Below are positions 34,932-43,894 of a stretch of DNA of 64,000 nucleotides, one piece after another (within the stretch, counting starts at the first letter, position 1; each line of letters begins with the position of its first letter). The DNA lies in NCBI RefSeq assembly GCF_030409945.1, contig NZ_JAUFQV010000026.1, forward strand, positions 434,001 through 498,000. Direction: 5' to 3'. A model generated the notes under the pieces. It saw only the letters and a list, made by a program, of their open reading frames with translations. It was not told where the DNA came from and searched no databases. Source of the stretch: Vibrio tapetis subsp. quintayensis. GTDB lineage: Bacteria; Pseudomonadota; Gammaproteobacteria; Enterobacterales; Vibrionaceae. Made by a program: the position numbers and the translations under genes.

Positions 34932-35300
34932 TTTCGCTTTGATCTGATTTTTTTTGATCGGATTTAGTTTTGGTCTGACTTTGCCTGGAACTGAACGGTT
35001 AGCCGACTAATAGAAAAGCAGGAAGTAATGTATCGATGTCAGAAATTAGTGGTCGTGTTCGATGTATCTCACTGATGCGAAAAGGATTTAATTACCACTG
35101 ATCGTTGTTCGATTTTTTTGTGGAAGTAAGGACGATTGTTTGGCTGTTCTCTATCTCCAAAAACAAGACCTGTGTCACTTTTTTGTCTGACAACTTAGTC
35201 TAACTTAAGACTATACCTTTAGAGAGAAAAGGAGCGTGGCCCGAGTGATAAGTCACGGGAAATGTACAAATAGCATAGTCTTGATTCAAAAAGAAACCCC

Positions 35301-35426
35301 ATGAAATACAGTATGGAGGAATATGCAACATCTACAGGTAAACGAACATTGTTAAACAGTAAACGATACAGAAAAAGTACACGTTACAGTAATAGAACAA
35401 TTTACAGTAATAGAATAATTAATTAA
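35301..35426 (+). CDS. Candidate 41-residue basic peptide
   Basis: ATG at 35301 to TAA at 35426, running straight into the terminator hairpin. The product is rich in Arg, Ser, Tyr and Asn and has an internal repeat (YSNR twice) created by the DNA direct repeat. No good Shine-Dalgarno before this ATG; a GGAGGA box at 35315 instead precedes another ATG at 35323 in a different frame, giving only ten residues (MQHLQVNEHC). Coding status is doubtful; an sRNA is the alternative. Confidence 0.25.
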   Translation: MKYSMEEYATSTGKRTLLNSKRYRKSTRYSNRTIYSNRIIN

Positions 35427-35457
35427 AAGCGCTCACGAAACTGTTGAGCGCTTTTTG
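35425..35457 (+). terminator. Orphan terminator before the LysR gene
   Basis: AAAAGCGCTCA (35425-35435) pairs with TGAGCGCTTTT (35444-35454), eight-base loop and a T-run. A-run on the left makes it bidirectional in form. No recognised gene ends here. Confidence 0.85.
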
Positions 35458-35560
35458 TTTTTCTAAAGTAAGATACCTATTCTATTATTGAAACAACCTC
35501 ACGAGTGTTATGCTCAACAACGATCTTTTTTATCAAATACTTACCTCTTATTAGCGCATT

Positions 35561-36481
35561 ATGGATTTAATTAAACTTTCTCGAATCAGCATGAAGCATC
35601 TGGTTACTTTGCATGTCATGCTCGATACGTTGAGTGTCACTAGCAGCGCCGAACGCTTATGTGTTAGCCCCTCATCTGTCAGTAAAACACTGGCGCAACT
35701 ACGAACCAGCCTTGGTGATGAATTGTTTTATCGGCATGGTAACAGTTTGATTGCAACGCCGCTGGCACGCAGATTAGGGCCAACCGTGCATCAAATGCTC
35801 AGTGATATGAATCAGCTGCTGACTCAAGAAAGCTTTGACCCTGCGAAGTACAAAGGACGGTTTTCATTGGCGATGCGTGAAAGTACCTTTGAGCTTTTGG
35901 CAGCGAAGTTAACGGCAAAAGTGTTGCAAGCGGCACCAAACGTTAGGTTGGAGATTCGGTCTAAGGAAAGCTTGGGTTTTGATGGTTTGGCAAACGGAAA
36001 GCTCGATTTTATCTTGTTACCTCATGACTTAAGTCAGCCACCTAAGCTCACCAATAATTTGGTTTGGCAGAGCATATTACATGACGAGATGGTGTGTTTG
36101 ATGAACCCAGACCACCCATTAGCAACGAAAGATCTTACCGTGGATGATTACCTCTCTTTTGGTCATATCGGCATATTTGATACAGACCTGAGTGTGCCAT
36201 TTTTTGAGCTACAGCTGGCTCAAAAACACCAAAACCGGCGAGTCGCGGTATCGGTTGCAGATTTTGGCAGTGCTGCTCTGATGTGCCATCAAACAGATTT
36301 GCTATTTACGAGCTCTAAAAAGTGGGCACAGCAGGCGATGCAAGCGAAAGGGCTGATTGCAAAGCCGTTACCGTTTGACTATGGCGAGGTAGCGTATAGC
36401 TTGGTTTGGCATCAACCTAGTCTGAATGACCCTGCACTCCGTTGGTTACATGAGCAGATCATGGAACTGAATGTTAGTTAA
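35561..36481 (+). CDS. LysR-family transcriptional regulator
   Basis: N-terminal winged helix (about 10-68: LVTLHVMLDTLSVTSSAERLCVSPSSVSKTLAQLRTSLGDELFYRHGNSLIATPLA) and a periplasmic-binding-type effector domain (ESTFELLAAKLTAKVLQ onward). 306 residues. It resembles the subgroup with long dimer helix ending in MNQLLTQESFDP. It converges on the yjjW gene with four bases between stops. The target is unknown; the nearby yjjI-yjjW operon and the orphan transcript upstream are candidates. Confidence 0.92.
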   Translation: MDLIKLSRISMKHLVTLHVMLDTLSVTSSAERLCVSPSSVSKTLAQLRTSLGDELFYRHGNSLIATPLARRLGPTVHQMLSDMNQLLTQESFDPAKYKGRFSLAMRESTFELLAAKLTAKVLQAAPNVRLEIRSKESLGFDGLANGKLDFILLPHDLSQPPKLTNNLVWQSILHDEMVCLMNPDHPLATKDLTVDDYLSFGHIGIFDTDLSVPFFELQLAQKHQNRRVAVSVADFGSAALMCHQTDLLFTSSKKWAQQAMQAKGLIAKPLPFDYGEVAYSLVWHQPSLNDPALRWLHEQIMELNVS

Positions 36482-36485
36482 GTTG

Positions 36486-37409
36486 CTAAATATAAACCGA
36501 TGGAATGATGAGGTTTTCTATTCTTTGTTGTTTGAATTTGGTCACTAGGTTTTGCATGTCACCTTGTGAACAGCTCGGCCAGCTTTTAGCTTGCCCAGCG
36601 ACAGCATGATTGCTGTATGCATTGATTTTAATTCTTGGCAACGGGCTTAAGGTTTTCAAGTATTCGCTTAGTTCGCTGACATGTAATTCGAAGTCAGATT
36701 TTCCTGGAACATGAAGAAAACGTATTTCATAGAGCTTATTGTGTTCGTTTAACAGGGTAATAGATTGGAATACTCGATGGTTATTTCGCTTGGTTAGCCA
36801 TAAGTGAGCCTCTTGTTGCCATGACTTTATGTCGATCATCGCGCCATCCATGACTGGAATTAACGCCTGCCATCCGTTTACGCCTAGGCTGCCATTGCTG
36901 TCTACAAAACAGGTTAGGTGTTTTAGTTGTTCGTCGTCTTTAATGGCTTGAAAGAACTGGATGATGAACTTGAGTTGCAAGGTGGACTCGCCGCCTGTCA
37001 TGGTGATGCCAGATAAAAATAGATGGTTTTGTCGAACAACATCGAGTAACTCGTCGACGCTGTACCGCTTGGTTTTAGGGCTAGACTGAAAGCGACAGGT
37101 TACAACGCATTGGTCACATTGAATGCAACTCGCTTCGTTCCAGGTAATGGTTGGTTTCTTTGATGGCCCCTCTAATGAATTGGTCTCGTGTTTTATCCAA
37201 GTAATCGCATTGGTTGGGCAGGTGTCTACGCATTCGCCGCAATGATTGCAGTGATTAATGGTGCTAGGGTTGTGACAAGTTTTACAATCGTAGTTACACC
37301 CTTGTAAGAACACGACTAGCCGGTTTCCCGGTCCGTCGACACAAGAGAACGGCAGTATTTTACTCACTACCGCTTCTGTTGTGCGCCTAGCATTATTTGC
37401 TACGGACAT
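36486..37409 (-). CDS. yjjW: YjjW-type glycyl-radical enzyme activase (radical SAM)
   Basis: Generates the glycyl radical on its partner enzyme. The radical SAM cluster motif is Cys38-x3-Cys42-x2-Cys45 (CNYDCKTC). Two further ferredoxin-type 4Fe-4S sites follow: Cys54/57/60/64 and Cys95/98/101/105. MTGGESTLQ is the SAM-binding GGE motif. 307 residues. It lies six bases after yjjI in the same operon, which fixes the pairing. Oxygen-sensitive, so active under anaerobiosis. Confidence 0.92.
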   Translation of the reverse strand: MSVANNARRTTEAVVSKILPFSCVDGPGNRLVVFLQGCNYDCKTCHNPSTINHCNHCGECVDTCPTNAITWIKHETNSLEGPSKKPTITWNEASCIQCDQCVVTCRFQSSPKTKRYSVDELLDVVRQNHLFLSGITMTGGESTLQLKFIIQFFQAIKDDEQLKHLTCFVDSNGSLGVNGWQALIPVMDGAMIDIKSWQQEAHLWLTKRNNHRVFQSITLLNEHNKLYEIRFLHVPGKSDFELHVSELSEYLKTLSPLPRIKINAYSNHAVAGQAKSWPSCSQGDMQNLVTKFKQQRIENLIIPSVYI

Positions 37410-37415
37410 ACTTGG

Positions 37416-38981
37416 TTAGCTCACGCTATTTTCAGTAAGCGAGTGGTGTTCTTTGAGTGCTTGATAAGGTGCATGTTCAGTGCTTATCACTCGTGGTGCT
37501 CGGTCCAGTATTCCTGTGTTTTGCGCCGCTTCTGCCGCTAAGCCGGTCGTGTTAACTCTTGAACCTTTCTCTCTAAATGCCTTGATATCCGACAGTTTGA
37601 CCATGTAGCCAGTGACGCGAACCAAGTCGTTAGAGTGGACGTTGGCCGTGAACTCTCGCATTCCAAGCGCTAAGCTGCCTTTGCAAATCTGATACATGGC
37701 TTCAGGATTATCTTTGACGGTTTCATCTATTGTCAGGATGTCACTGATCCCAGATGGATAATACTGGTGATGAGGCGCTACGGCTTTTAGGTGAGTAATC
37801 GGGTCTGGTTCTTGGCCGTATCGGATACGTACCCCGGGAGTCACTTCAAGGTCTAAGCTGATACCACCTTGTGCGTGTAACAGAGCTTTGCCGTTATAGC
37901 CGTGAGTGACTGGGGTGTTCACTACAATATCACTCAATGCAGCAGAAATGCGATAACTGAGCTGGTTGGCTACTTCGTTGCTGCCATAAGTAACGTTAAT
38001 GCCTTCTTTTTCAAGCAACAGCTCAACCGCTTCTGCCATCCCGTAGATACCAAACATCGGAGCAAATCGATTTTCTTCGACGAGCGATTCCTGAACTAAG
38101 AAACTGTTGAAAAAATTGGATTGCTCATGCAGGAATTGAGTTCGGGCTTCGATTAGCTGAAACGTTAAGTGACTAAAATGCGGCAAAGATTTTTCAAAAA
38201 ACTGGCTGATACTTTCAGAGGATTGTGCGACTTTTTTTAGGTTCATTCGCACCAACGTATTGGCACCACCCGCTAAAGGCAGAGAGTTGTAGCAGCTCAC
38301 GATGCCAAAGCCTTTATCGTCAAATGCGTTAGCATGGATAGGGAAGTTGGCAATATGAGGCTTGCCTGTTTGGCAAATATTATTATTGGCGACACGTAAA
38401 AGATCGTCTGGTGTCCGCGCTGGATCGTACATAAATGTCAGATTAGGAGCTATCTGTTTTAGCTCTGCATCAATTGCTAAAATGGTTCGACAGATAATGT
38501 TATCGGTTGGGCCTATGTTCACATGCATAAATGCATCTGGAAGAGTGCGGTCGAGCATGATCCAAAACAGCTTAAGTTTCTTGTAGACTTGGTCTGCATC
38601 CATGTCATTGACATATGGCAGCAGCACGTCATCGAGTTGGCCTAGATAAACAGGAATATTGGTTACTGACGGGACGTGGTGGTAGATGATGGTGAGAGCG
38701 TTCAATGCTTCATCTAAATCACGAGCAGGTTCCAATTCTAAATATTCTGAGCCTTGTTGAAGGAATTTTGCGTAGTCTGGCAACACATAGCGAGGTTTGA
38801 ACGGGGCGTTGCCCTCGAACATATCGCAGATGATGCCCGCATCCATTGCAGCTCTTACGTATTTAGATACAGTAACGTATGGGATAGTCGCATCGGCTTC
38901 AAGTGCCAGATGATTGCTTTTTTGTTTAGCAGAAAGCGTAGGGTTTGTTGCAATATCGAGTAGCGATTTTGGTAGCGTCAT
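37416..38981 (-). CDS. yjjI: YjjI-family glycyl radical enzyme
   Basis: Glycyl radical enzyme family of still unclear reaction. The glycyl motif RVTGYM places the radical on Gly458, 63 residues from the C-terminus, with a longer tail than Pfl. The likely active-site Cys is in GIVSCYNSLPLAGGANT. 521 residues, similar to E. coli YjjI. It begins with a winged-helix-like segment (NHLALEADATIPYVTVSKYVRAAMDAG). Coupled to yjjW downstream. A 9-bp inverted repeat overlaps the start region and probably controls expression. Confidence 0.9.
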   Translation of the reverse strand: MTLPKSLLDIATNPTLSAKQKSNHLALEADATIPYVTVSKYVRAAMDAGIICDMFEGNAPFKPRYVLPDYAKFLQQGSEYLELEPARDLDEALNALTIIYHHVPSVTNIPVYLGQLDDVLLPYVNDMDADQVYKKLKLFWIMLDRTLPDAFMHVNIGPTDNIICRTILAIDAELKQIAPNLTFMYDPARTPDDLLRVANNNICQTGKPHIANFPIHANAFDDKGFGIVSCYNSLPLAGGANTLVRMNLKKVAQSSESISQFFEKSLPHFSHLTFQLIEARTQFLHEQSNFFNSFLVQESLVEENRFAPMFGIYGMAEAVELLLEKEGINVTYGSNEVANQLSYRISAALSDIVVNTPVTHGYNGKALLHAQGGISLDLEVTPGVRIRYGQEPDPITHLKAVAPHHQYYPSGISDILTIDETVKDNPEAMYQICKGSLALGMREFTANVHSNDLVRVTGYMVKLSDIKAFREKGSRVNTTGLAAEAAQNTGILDRAPRVISTEHAPYQALKEHHSLTENSVS

Positions 38982-38986
38982 GGCTA

Positions 38987-39011
38987 TTATCCATATGATT
39001 CTTATGGATAA
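38987..39011. promoter_or_regulatory. Inverted repeat at the yjjI translation start
   Basis: TTATCCATA (38987-38995) and TATGGATAA (39003-39011) with a seven-base spacer. In the mRNA the second-read arm contains the only SD-like GGAT, six bases before the yjjI ATG, so a hairpin would hide the ribosome-binding site. It may equally be a protein operator. Confidence 0.55.
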
Positions 39012-39129
39012 CAGAATATCGCGATCTTTTGCTTTCCAAAAGTGAAATAACGCTAACTAGGCTTTTCTATTTGGGAAATCCGGAGTGAGTAGGTTAACGA
39101 TATTTTTTGGTTAAACTATTAACGAGAAA

Positions 39130-39155
39130 AGCCTCGTAACATAGGTTACGAGGCT
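39130..39155 (-). terminator. Terminator-like hairpin after the second tal-tkt pair
   Basis: Perfect 11-bp stem AGCCTCGTAAC/GTTACGAGGCT with a four-base loop, followed on the minus strand by TTTTC. It lies about 80 bases after the transketolase stop and upstream of yjjI. Confidence 0.75.
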
Positions 39156-39236
39156 CTCAATTTCTGGCTTAGCTATTTCTTAGAACTCACCACTATTCTT
39201 GCTTCACCTACTAGGTAAAACGAGTGGTGAATCTTA

Positions 39237-41228
39237 TTAGCCAATCAGTTCTTTTGCTGTTTTAACTACGTTTTCAGTAGTAAAGCCAAACATCTTGAAT
39301 AGCTCGCCAGCCGGTGCTGATTCGCCAAACGTTGTCATGCCGATGATCTTGCCACCGAAACCAACGTACTTGTACCAGAAGTCAGCAATGCCGGCTTCAA
39401 TCGCGATACGCGCTGTTACGTCTGCTGGTAGTACAGATTCGCGGTACTCAGCATCTTGCTTGTCAAAAGCGTCAGTAGCAGGCATAGAAACGACGCGCAC
39501 TTTTTTGCCTTCCGCAGTAAGTTGAGCGTAAGCTTCGGTTGCCAGTTCTACTTCAGAACCTGTTGCGATAAGAATAAGCTCTGGCTTGCCAGCGCAATCT
39601 TTAAGGATATAACCACCTTTCGCAATGTTTGCTACTTGTTCTGCATCACGTTCTTGTTGTGCAAGATTTTGACGAGAGAAAATAAGCGCTGTTGGGCCAT
39701 CTTTGCGCTCAATAGCCAGTTTCCATGCTACAGCAGACTCAACTTGGTCACATGGACGCCATGTGCTCATGTTTGGCGTTAGGCGTAGTGATGCGATTTG
39801 TTCAACAGGTTGGTGAGTAGGACCATCTTCGCCCAGACCGATAGAATCGTGCGTGTACACTTGGATGTTCTGAATTTTCATCAGAGCAGCCATGCGCATT
39901 GCGTTACGCGCGTATTCCATGAACATTAGGAAAGTTGCGCCGTATGGTACGAAACCACCGTGCAATGCAATACCGTTCATGATAGCGGTCATGCCGAATT
40001 CACGTACGCCGTAATGGATGTAGTTACCAGAGAAGTCTTCACCCGTTAGCGACTTAGAACCAGACCACATAGTTAGGTTAGAAGGTGCAAGGTCAGCAGA
40101 GCCGCCCATGAATTCTGGCAGCATTTCACCAAACGCCTCTAGCGCATTTTGAGACGCCTTACGTGATGCGATGTTCGCAGGGTTAGCTTGAAGATCTGCA
40201 ATGATCGCTGATGCTTTTGCTTCCCACTGTGCAGGTAAGTCGCCGTTTACACGTCGTTTGTATTCTGCTGCAAGTTCTGGATATGCTGCTTCATAAGCTG
40301 CAAATTTCTCGTCCCACGCTGCTTCCTTAGCTGCGCCTGCTTCTTTCGCAGACCACTGCGCATAGACATCTTGCGGAATTTCAAACGCACCGTGCTCCCA
40401 ACCTAACTGTTTACGTGTTGCTGCAATTTCGTCGGCGCCAAGTGGGGCACCGTGACAATCGTGTGTACCAGATTTGTTTGGAGAACCAAAACCAATGACT
40501 GTTTTAGTACAAATTAGAGTAGGGCGAGGGTCCGCTTTTGCTGCAATAATTGCTGCATTGATTGCGTCCGCATCGTGGCCGTCAACCGCAGGAATTACAT
40601 GCCAGCCGTAAGCTTCGAAACGCTTAGGAGTGTCGTCTGAGAACCAACCTTCTACTTCACCATCGATAGAAATACCGTTGTCATCCCAGAAAGCAACCAG
40701 CTTACCAAGACTTAAAGTACCCGCAAGCGAACACGCTTCGTGTGAGATACCTTCCATCAAACAACCATCACCCATGAATGCATAAGTGAAGTGATCGACA
40801 ACGTCGTGGCCTTCTTTGTTGAACTGAGCAGCAAGTGCTTTCTCAGCCATTGCCATACCAACAGCGTTAGTGATGCCTTGACCTAGAGGACCCGTTGTTG
40901 TTTCGATGCCTGGTGCGTAGCCATACTCAGGGTGACCTGGAGTTTTAGAATGCAACTGACGGAAATTTTTCAGATCATCAATCGATAGCTCATAACCCGC
41001 AAGGTGCAGCAATGAGTAAATCAGCATAGAGCCGTGGCCGTTAGAAAGAATGAAACGGTCGCGATCAGCCCACTCTGGGTTAGAAGGGTTATGGTTTAGG
41101 TGAGAGCGCCAAAGTACTTCAGCGATATCAGCCATTCCCATAGGTGCGCCCGGGTGGCCAGAGTTTGCTTGTTGTACGCCGTCCATGCTTAGCGCACGAA
41201 TTGCATTAGCTAAATGTTTACGATCCAT
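39237..41228 (-). CDS. tkt: Transketolase (second copy, tal-tkt pair)
   Basis: Same enzyme family as the copy at 3429-5441 with all motifs: [40 protein letters not shown]. 663 residues. GGAAA precedes the ATG. It follows the second transaldolase by about 95 bases that hold a hairpin (41260-41285). Proteins diverge mainly in the linker around residues 275-350. This pair next to a SorC regulator is the arrangement I associate with vibrios, so it is probably the ancestral set. Confidence 0.96.
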   Translation of the reverse strand: MDRKHLANAIRALSMDGVQQANSGHPGAPMGMADIAEVLWRSHLNHNPSNPEWADRDRFILSNGHGSMLIYSLLHLAGYELSIDDLKNFRQLHSKTPGHPEYGYAPGIETTTGPLGQGITNAVGMAMAEKALAAQFNKEGHDVVDHFTYAFMGDGCLMEGISHEACSLAGTLSLGKLVAFWDDNGISIDGEVEGWFSDDTPKRFEAYGWHVIPAVDGHDADAINAAIIAAKADPRPTLICTKTVIGFGSPNKSGTHDCHGAPLGADEIAATRKQLGWEHGAFEIPQDVYAQWSAKEAGAAKEAAWDEKFAAYEAAYPELAAEYKRRVNGDLPAQWEAKASAIIADLQANPANIASRKASQNALEAFGEMLPEFMGGSADLAPSNLTMWSGSKSLTGEDFSGNYIHYGVREFGMTAIMNGIALHGGFVPYGATFLMFMEYARNAMRMAALMKIQNIQVYTHDSIGLGEDGPTHQPVEQIASLRLTPNMSTWRPCDQVESAVAWKLAIERKDGPTALIFSRQNLAQQERDAEQVANIAKGGYILKDCAGKPELILIATGSEVELATEAYAQLTAEGKKVRVVSMPATDAFDKQDAEYRESVLPADVTARIAIEAGIADFWYKYVGFGGKIIGMTTFGESAPAGELFKMFGFTTENVVKTAKELIG

Positions 41229-41259
41229 AATGGTTTCCAGATTAGTTTTAAATTTGGTG

Positions 41260-41285
41260 AAGAGGCTACAGAGCTGTAACCTCTT
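41260..41285 (-). promoter_or_regulatory. Hairpin between transaldolase and transketolase genes
   Basis: AAGAGG-C-TACAG pairs with CTGTA-A-CCTCTT, eleven pairs with one mismatch and a two-base apical gap. No T-run; likely an mRNA-stability or attenuation stem between two cotranscribed genes. Confidence 0.5.
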
Positions 41286-41323
41286 GAATGTATTCGTTGG
41301 CGTTAGGCCGCTACGCTTTAGGG

Positions 41324-42274
41324 CTACAGCTTTTCAGCAATCATCACTTCAAGCTTGCCTTGGTCGACAGCGAAGTTACGGATACCTTCAGCCAGTTTTT
41401 CAACGGCCATTGGATCTTGGTTGTGATCCCATAGGAACTCAGCGTGAGTCATTGGTGCTGGGCGAGCTTGAGCACCGTTTGAATCGATAAGCTTCTCAAC
41501 AACATCACCTTCTGCGGCTTCTAGCTCTGCAAGAAGTTGTGGAGCGATGGTTAGGCGGTCACAACCAGCCAGTTCCAAAATCTCTCCGATGTTACGGAAG
41601 CTAGCACCCATTACGACGGTCTTGTAGCCGTGGGCTTTGTAGTAATCGTAGATACCGGCTACTGAAACAACACCTGGATCTTCTTGTGCTTCAAAGTCAC
41701 GGCCTTCTTTTGCTTTGTACCAATCCATAATGCGACCAACAAAAGGAGAAATCAGGAATACGCCAGCTTCAGCACAAGCACGAGCTTGAGCGAATGAGAA
41801 AAGCAGCGTTAGGTTACAGTTGATGCCTTCTTTTTCTAGGATCTCTGCTGCGCGAATGCCTTCCCATGTAGAAGCCAGCTTGATAAGGATGCGGTCGTTA
41901 GTGATGCCAGCATCGTTGTACATTTTGATAAGCTGACGCGCTTTCGTAACACTGCCTTCCATATCGTAAGAAAGACGAGCGTCAACTTCAGTTGAGATAC
42001 GACCAGGAATGGTTTTAAGAATTTCTTTACCAATGTTTACCGCAAGCATGTCGCAAGTATCTTGAACTTGTTGTGCTTTGTCTTGGCTTTGTGATTTTGC
42101 GTACTCGATAGATTGATCAATCAATGGCGCGTAATCCGCAATTTGTGCCGCTTTTAGGATTAGAGAAGGGTTGGTTGTTGCATCTTCTGGTTGGTATTTA
42201 CGAATGGCTTCGATATCGCCAGTATCCGCGACTACAGTGGTCAGTTTACGAAGTTGCTCTAACTTATTGCTCAT
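41324..42274 (-). CDS. talB: Transaldolase (second copy)
   Basis: Full-length class with Asp18 (VVADTGD) and Schiff-base Lys132 (RILIKLAST). 316 residues when started at 42274 (MSNKLEQL), which matches TalB family starts; an upstream in-frame start would add 19 residues of unlike composition. First gene of the tal-tkt transcript. The control region upstream contains a 25-bp dyad, probably bound by the divergently encoded SorC regulator. Confidence 0.96.
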   Translation of the reverse strand: MSNKLEQLRKLTTVVADTGDIEAIRKYQPEDATTNPSLILKAAQIADYAPLIDQSIEYAKSQSQDKAQQVQDTCDMLAVNIGKEILKTIPGRISTEVDARLSYDMEGSVTKARQLIKMYNDAGITNDRILIKLASTWEGIRAAEILEKEGINCNLTLLFSFAQARACAEAGVFLISPFVGRIMDWYKAKEGRDFEAQEDPGVVSVAGIYDYYKAHGYKTVVMGASFRNIGEILELAGCDRLTIAPQLLAELEAAEGDVVEKLIDSNGAQARPAPMTHAEFLWDHNQDPMAVEKLAEGIRNFAVDQGKLEVMIAEKL

Positions 42275-42723
42275 GATGGTTATCCTATTTATTGGCTTTC
42301 TTTTATAAGAAGAAAGCTTTGGCATTTGCAAGCGGGTTAATTTTTCGTTCGGTTGGCATAAGGTTTAAAGATGGCAACAGAACAAATTTATTTCACTGGA
42401 GCATTTGTTTCGAACATATGCTCACTTGGTGAGTAAATGATGTATTCATATTTAACCTATTTACGTATTAAGTCAATCCATAGAACTATCATATAGTGAC
42501 CAAAATCATGCTTTTTGTAGGCCTTTTTTTTTAGTGTGTGTAACTAAACGTTTGCCTAATGTTTGCAAGGGCTAGAGAAGTAGGATGAACGTCAAAAAAC
42601 GGTGTGAGAATTTGTAATGGCACTGAGCGAAAGTTGCAATGAGTTGGTCGTGTGACATATGATTAGCACCTGAGCAATTGTGCGAACCAATTTAAGTGTT
42701 TAGTTGTATATTGGGGTGAAGAT
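42275..42723. other. Divergent control region between talB and the SorC regulator
   Basis: About 450 bases without an open frame. The dyad at 42399-42423 and the short inverted repeat CTCAC-TTG-GTGAG directly after it are the visible elements. Confidence 0.6.
42399..42423. promoter_or_regulatory. Putative SorC-family operator upstream of talB
   Basis: 25-bp dyad with outer arms GAGCAT and ATGCTC and inner arms TGTT/AACA around TCG; 10 of 12 positions pair. It lies 125 bases upstream of talB and 300 before the regulator gene. The outer right arm overlaps a second inverted repeat (42421-42433). Confidence 0.65.
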
Positions 42724-43716
42724 ATGGCAGTAAATAGCAGTAACCAAGATGTCTCTGTTGAAAATACAGACCTATTAACCGAGATTTCCGTTGCGTATTA
42801 CCAAGACGGGGCAACTCAAGAAGAGATCTCGCGTAAGTTCTCTATCTCAAGAGCCAAAGTTGGCCGGATGTTAAAGCAAGCCAGAGATGAAGGCATTGTT
42901 GAAATTACGGTGAAATATCACCCAGTATTCAGCGCGAAAATTGAGCAACGTTTAATTGAACGCTTTGGTGTGAAAAGAGCTTTGGTTGCACTCGATCAGC
43001 CAAACGAAGAATCTCAGCGTTTGCAGGTGGCGGGGCTTGTTTCTAATTATCTCGCGAGCACGTTAAAAAATGGCATGGTGGTTACCGTCGGTCAAGGCAG
43101 AAATGTATCCGCTGTCGCTCATCATACAGGGGTCATTACGCCACGGGAGTGTAAGTTTGTTTGTGGTATTGGCGGTATACACCCTAGAGGCGGTATGTTC
43201 AATGCCGATCATATATGCCGTCAGCTAGCAAAAAAATACGGGGGCAGTTCAGAAACCTTATATGCCCCGGCGTATGCTGAAAACAAAGATCAAAAAATGG
43301 CATTTATGCAAAACTCTACGGTTAAGCAAACGCTAGATCTAGCCCGAAAAGCTGACGTCGCCTTAGTGGGTATCGGCGATATGAGTGAAAACAGCTACAT
43401 GGTTGATCTTGGTTGGTTCAGTGCTGATGAAGTCGTGCAGTCTCGGTTGAATCAAGGTGTTGTTGGCGACTTTGCAGGCTATGACTTTTTTGACATTGCC
43501 GGTGAAACGGCCAACACCGTGATGAGTGACCGAGTAATTGGCTTAGCGATAGAAGAATTTAGGCCAATCAATGAAGTTATAGCGATCGCGGCAGAAAATA
43601 GTAAGCCTTTGGCGCTGTTGGGTGCATTGCGAACAGGGGTCGTAGATGTGATAGCGACCAGTGTAAGTAATGCTCTTACGGTACTTAACCTTGATGAGCA
43701 GATGACGAAGTTGTAG
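42724..43716 (+). CDS. SorC/DeoR-type sugar-binding transcriptional regulator
   Basis: N-terminal helix-turn-helix (DGATQEEISRKFSISRAKVGRMLKQARDEGIVEI, about 31-64) and a C-terminal sugar-phosphate-binding domain of the SorC/CggR type (VTVGQGRNVSAVAHH, and VALVGIGDMSENSYMVDLGWF). 330 residues. GGGGTGAAG lies before the ATG. It is divergent from tal-tkt with a dyad between, so it likely controls these genes in response to a sugar phosphate. Confidence 0.93.
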   Translation: MAVNSSNQDVSVENTDLLTEISVAYYQDGATQEEISRKFSISRAKVGRMLKQARDEGIVEITVKYHPVFSAKIEQRLIERFGVKRALVALDQPNEESQRLQVAGLVSNYLASTLKNGMVVTVGQGRNVSAVAHHTGVITPRECKFVCGIGGIHPRGGMFNADHICRQLAKKYGGSSETLYAPAYAENKDQKMAFMQNSTVKQTLDLARKADVALVGIGDMSENSYMVDLGWFSADEVVQSRLNQGVVGDFAGYDFFDIAGETANTVMSDRVIGLAIEEFRPINEVIAIAAENSKPLALLGALRTGVVDVIATSVSNALTVLNLDEQMTKL

Positions 43717-43894
43717 GAAAACACCGTGAATCTAGATGTTAGCTTTGCGAGTCACTACAAAGTGAATATGTAATTAATGCAATAACTTAAATGAAAACAA
43801 CAGATTTCATCGTCTATTCACTAATTTATTAATTCAGAACGTGAACAAATTTCTCTGCGGTTATTTTATAAACACATAACCAAGGAGAATCATC

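Larger units (their letters stand above)
34932..35560 (+). other. Gene-poor interval with possible sRNA or short ORF ending in a terminator
   Basis: About 630 bases before the LysR gene. It contains an inverted repeat TAGTCT/AGACTA at 35197-35214, a 14-bp direct repeat TTACAGTAATAGAA at 35384-35397 and 35402-35415, and a strong terminator at 35425-35455 with no annotated gene in front of it. The terminator implies a transcript starting inside this interval, either a small RNA or a very short peptide gene. A 41-codon frame is listed separately. Confidence 0.5.

Noticed and set aside
34935..34985. Tandem repeat after the unknown membrane protein (TTTGATCTGATT-like units)
   Set aside because: The units differ at several positions and in spacing; probably chance similarity in T-rich DNA.
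35301..35426. Firm call of a 41-residue toxin-like peptide
   Set aside because: Basic composition is suggestive, but there is no hydrophobic segment, no good ribosome-binding site and a competing frame with a better SD; kept only as a low-confidence candidate.
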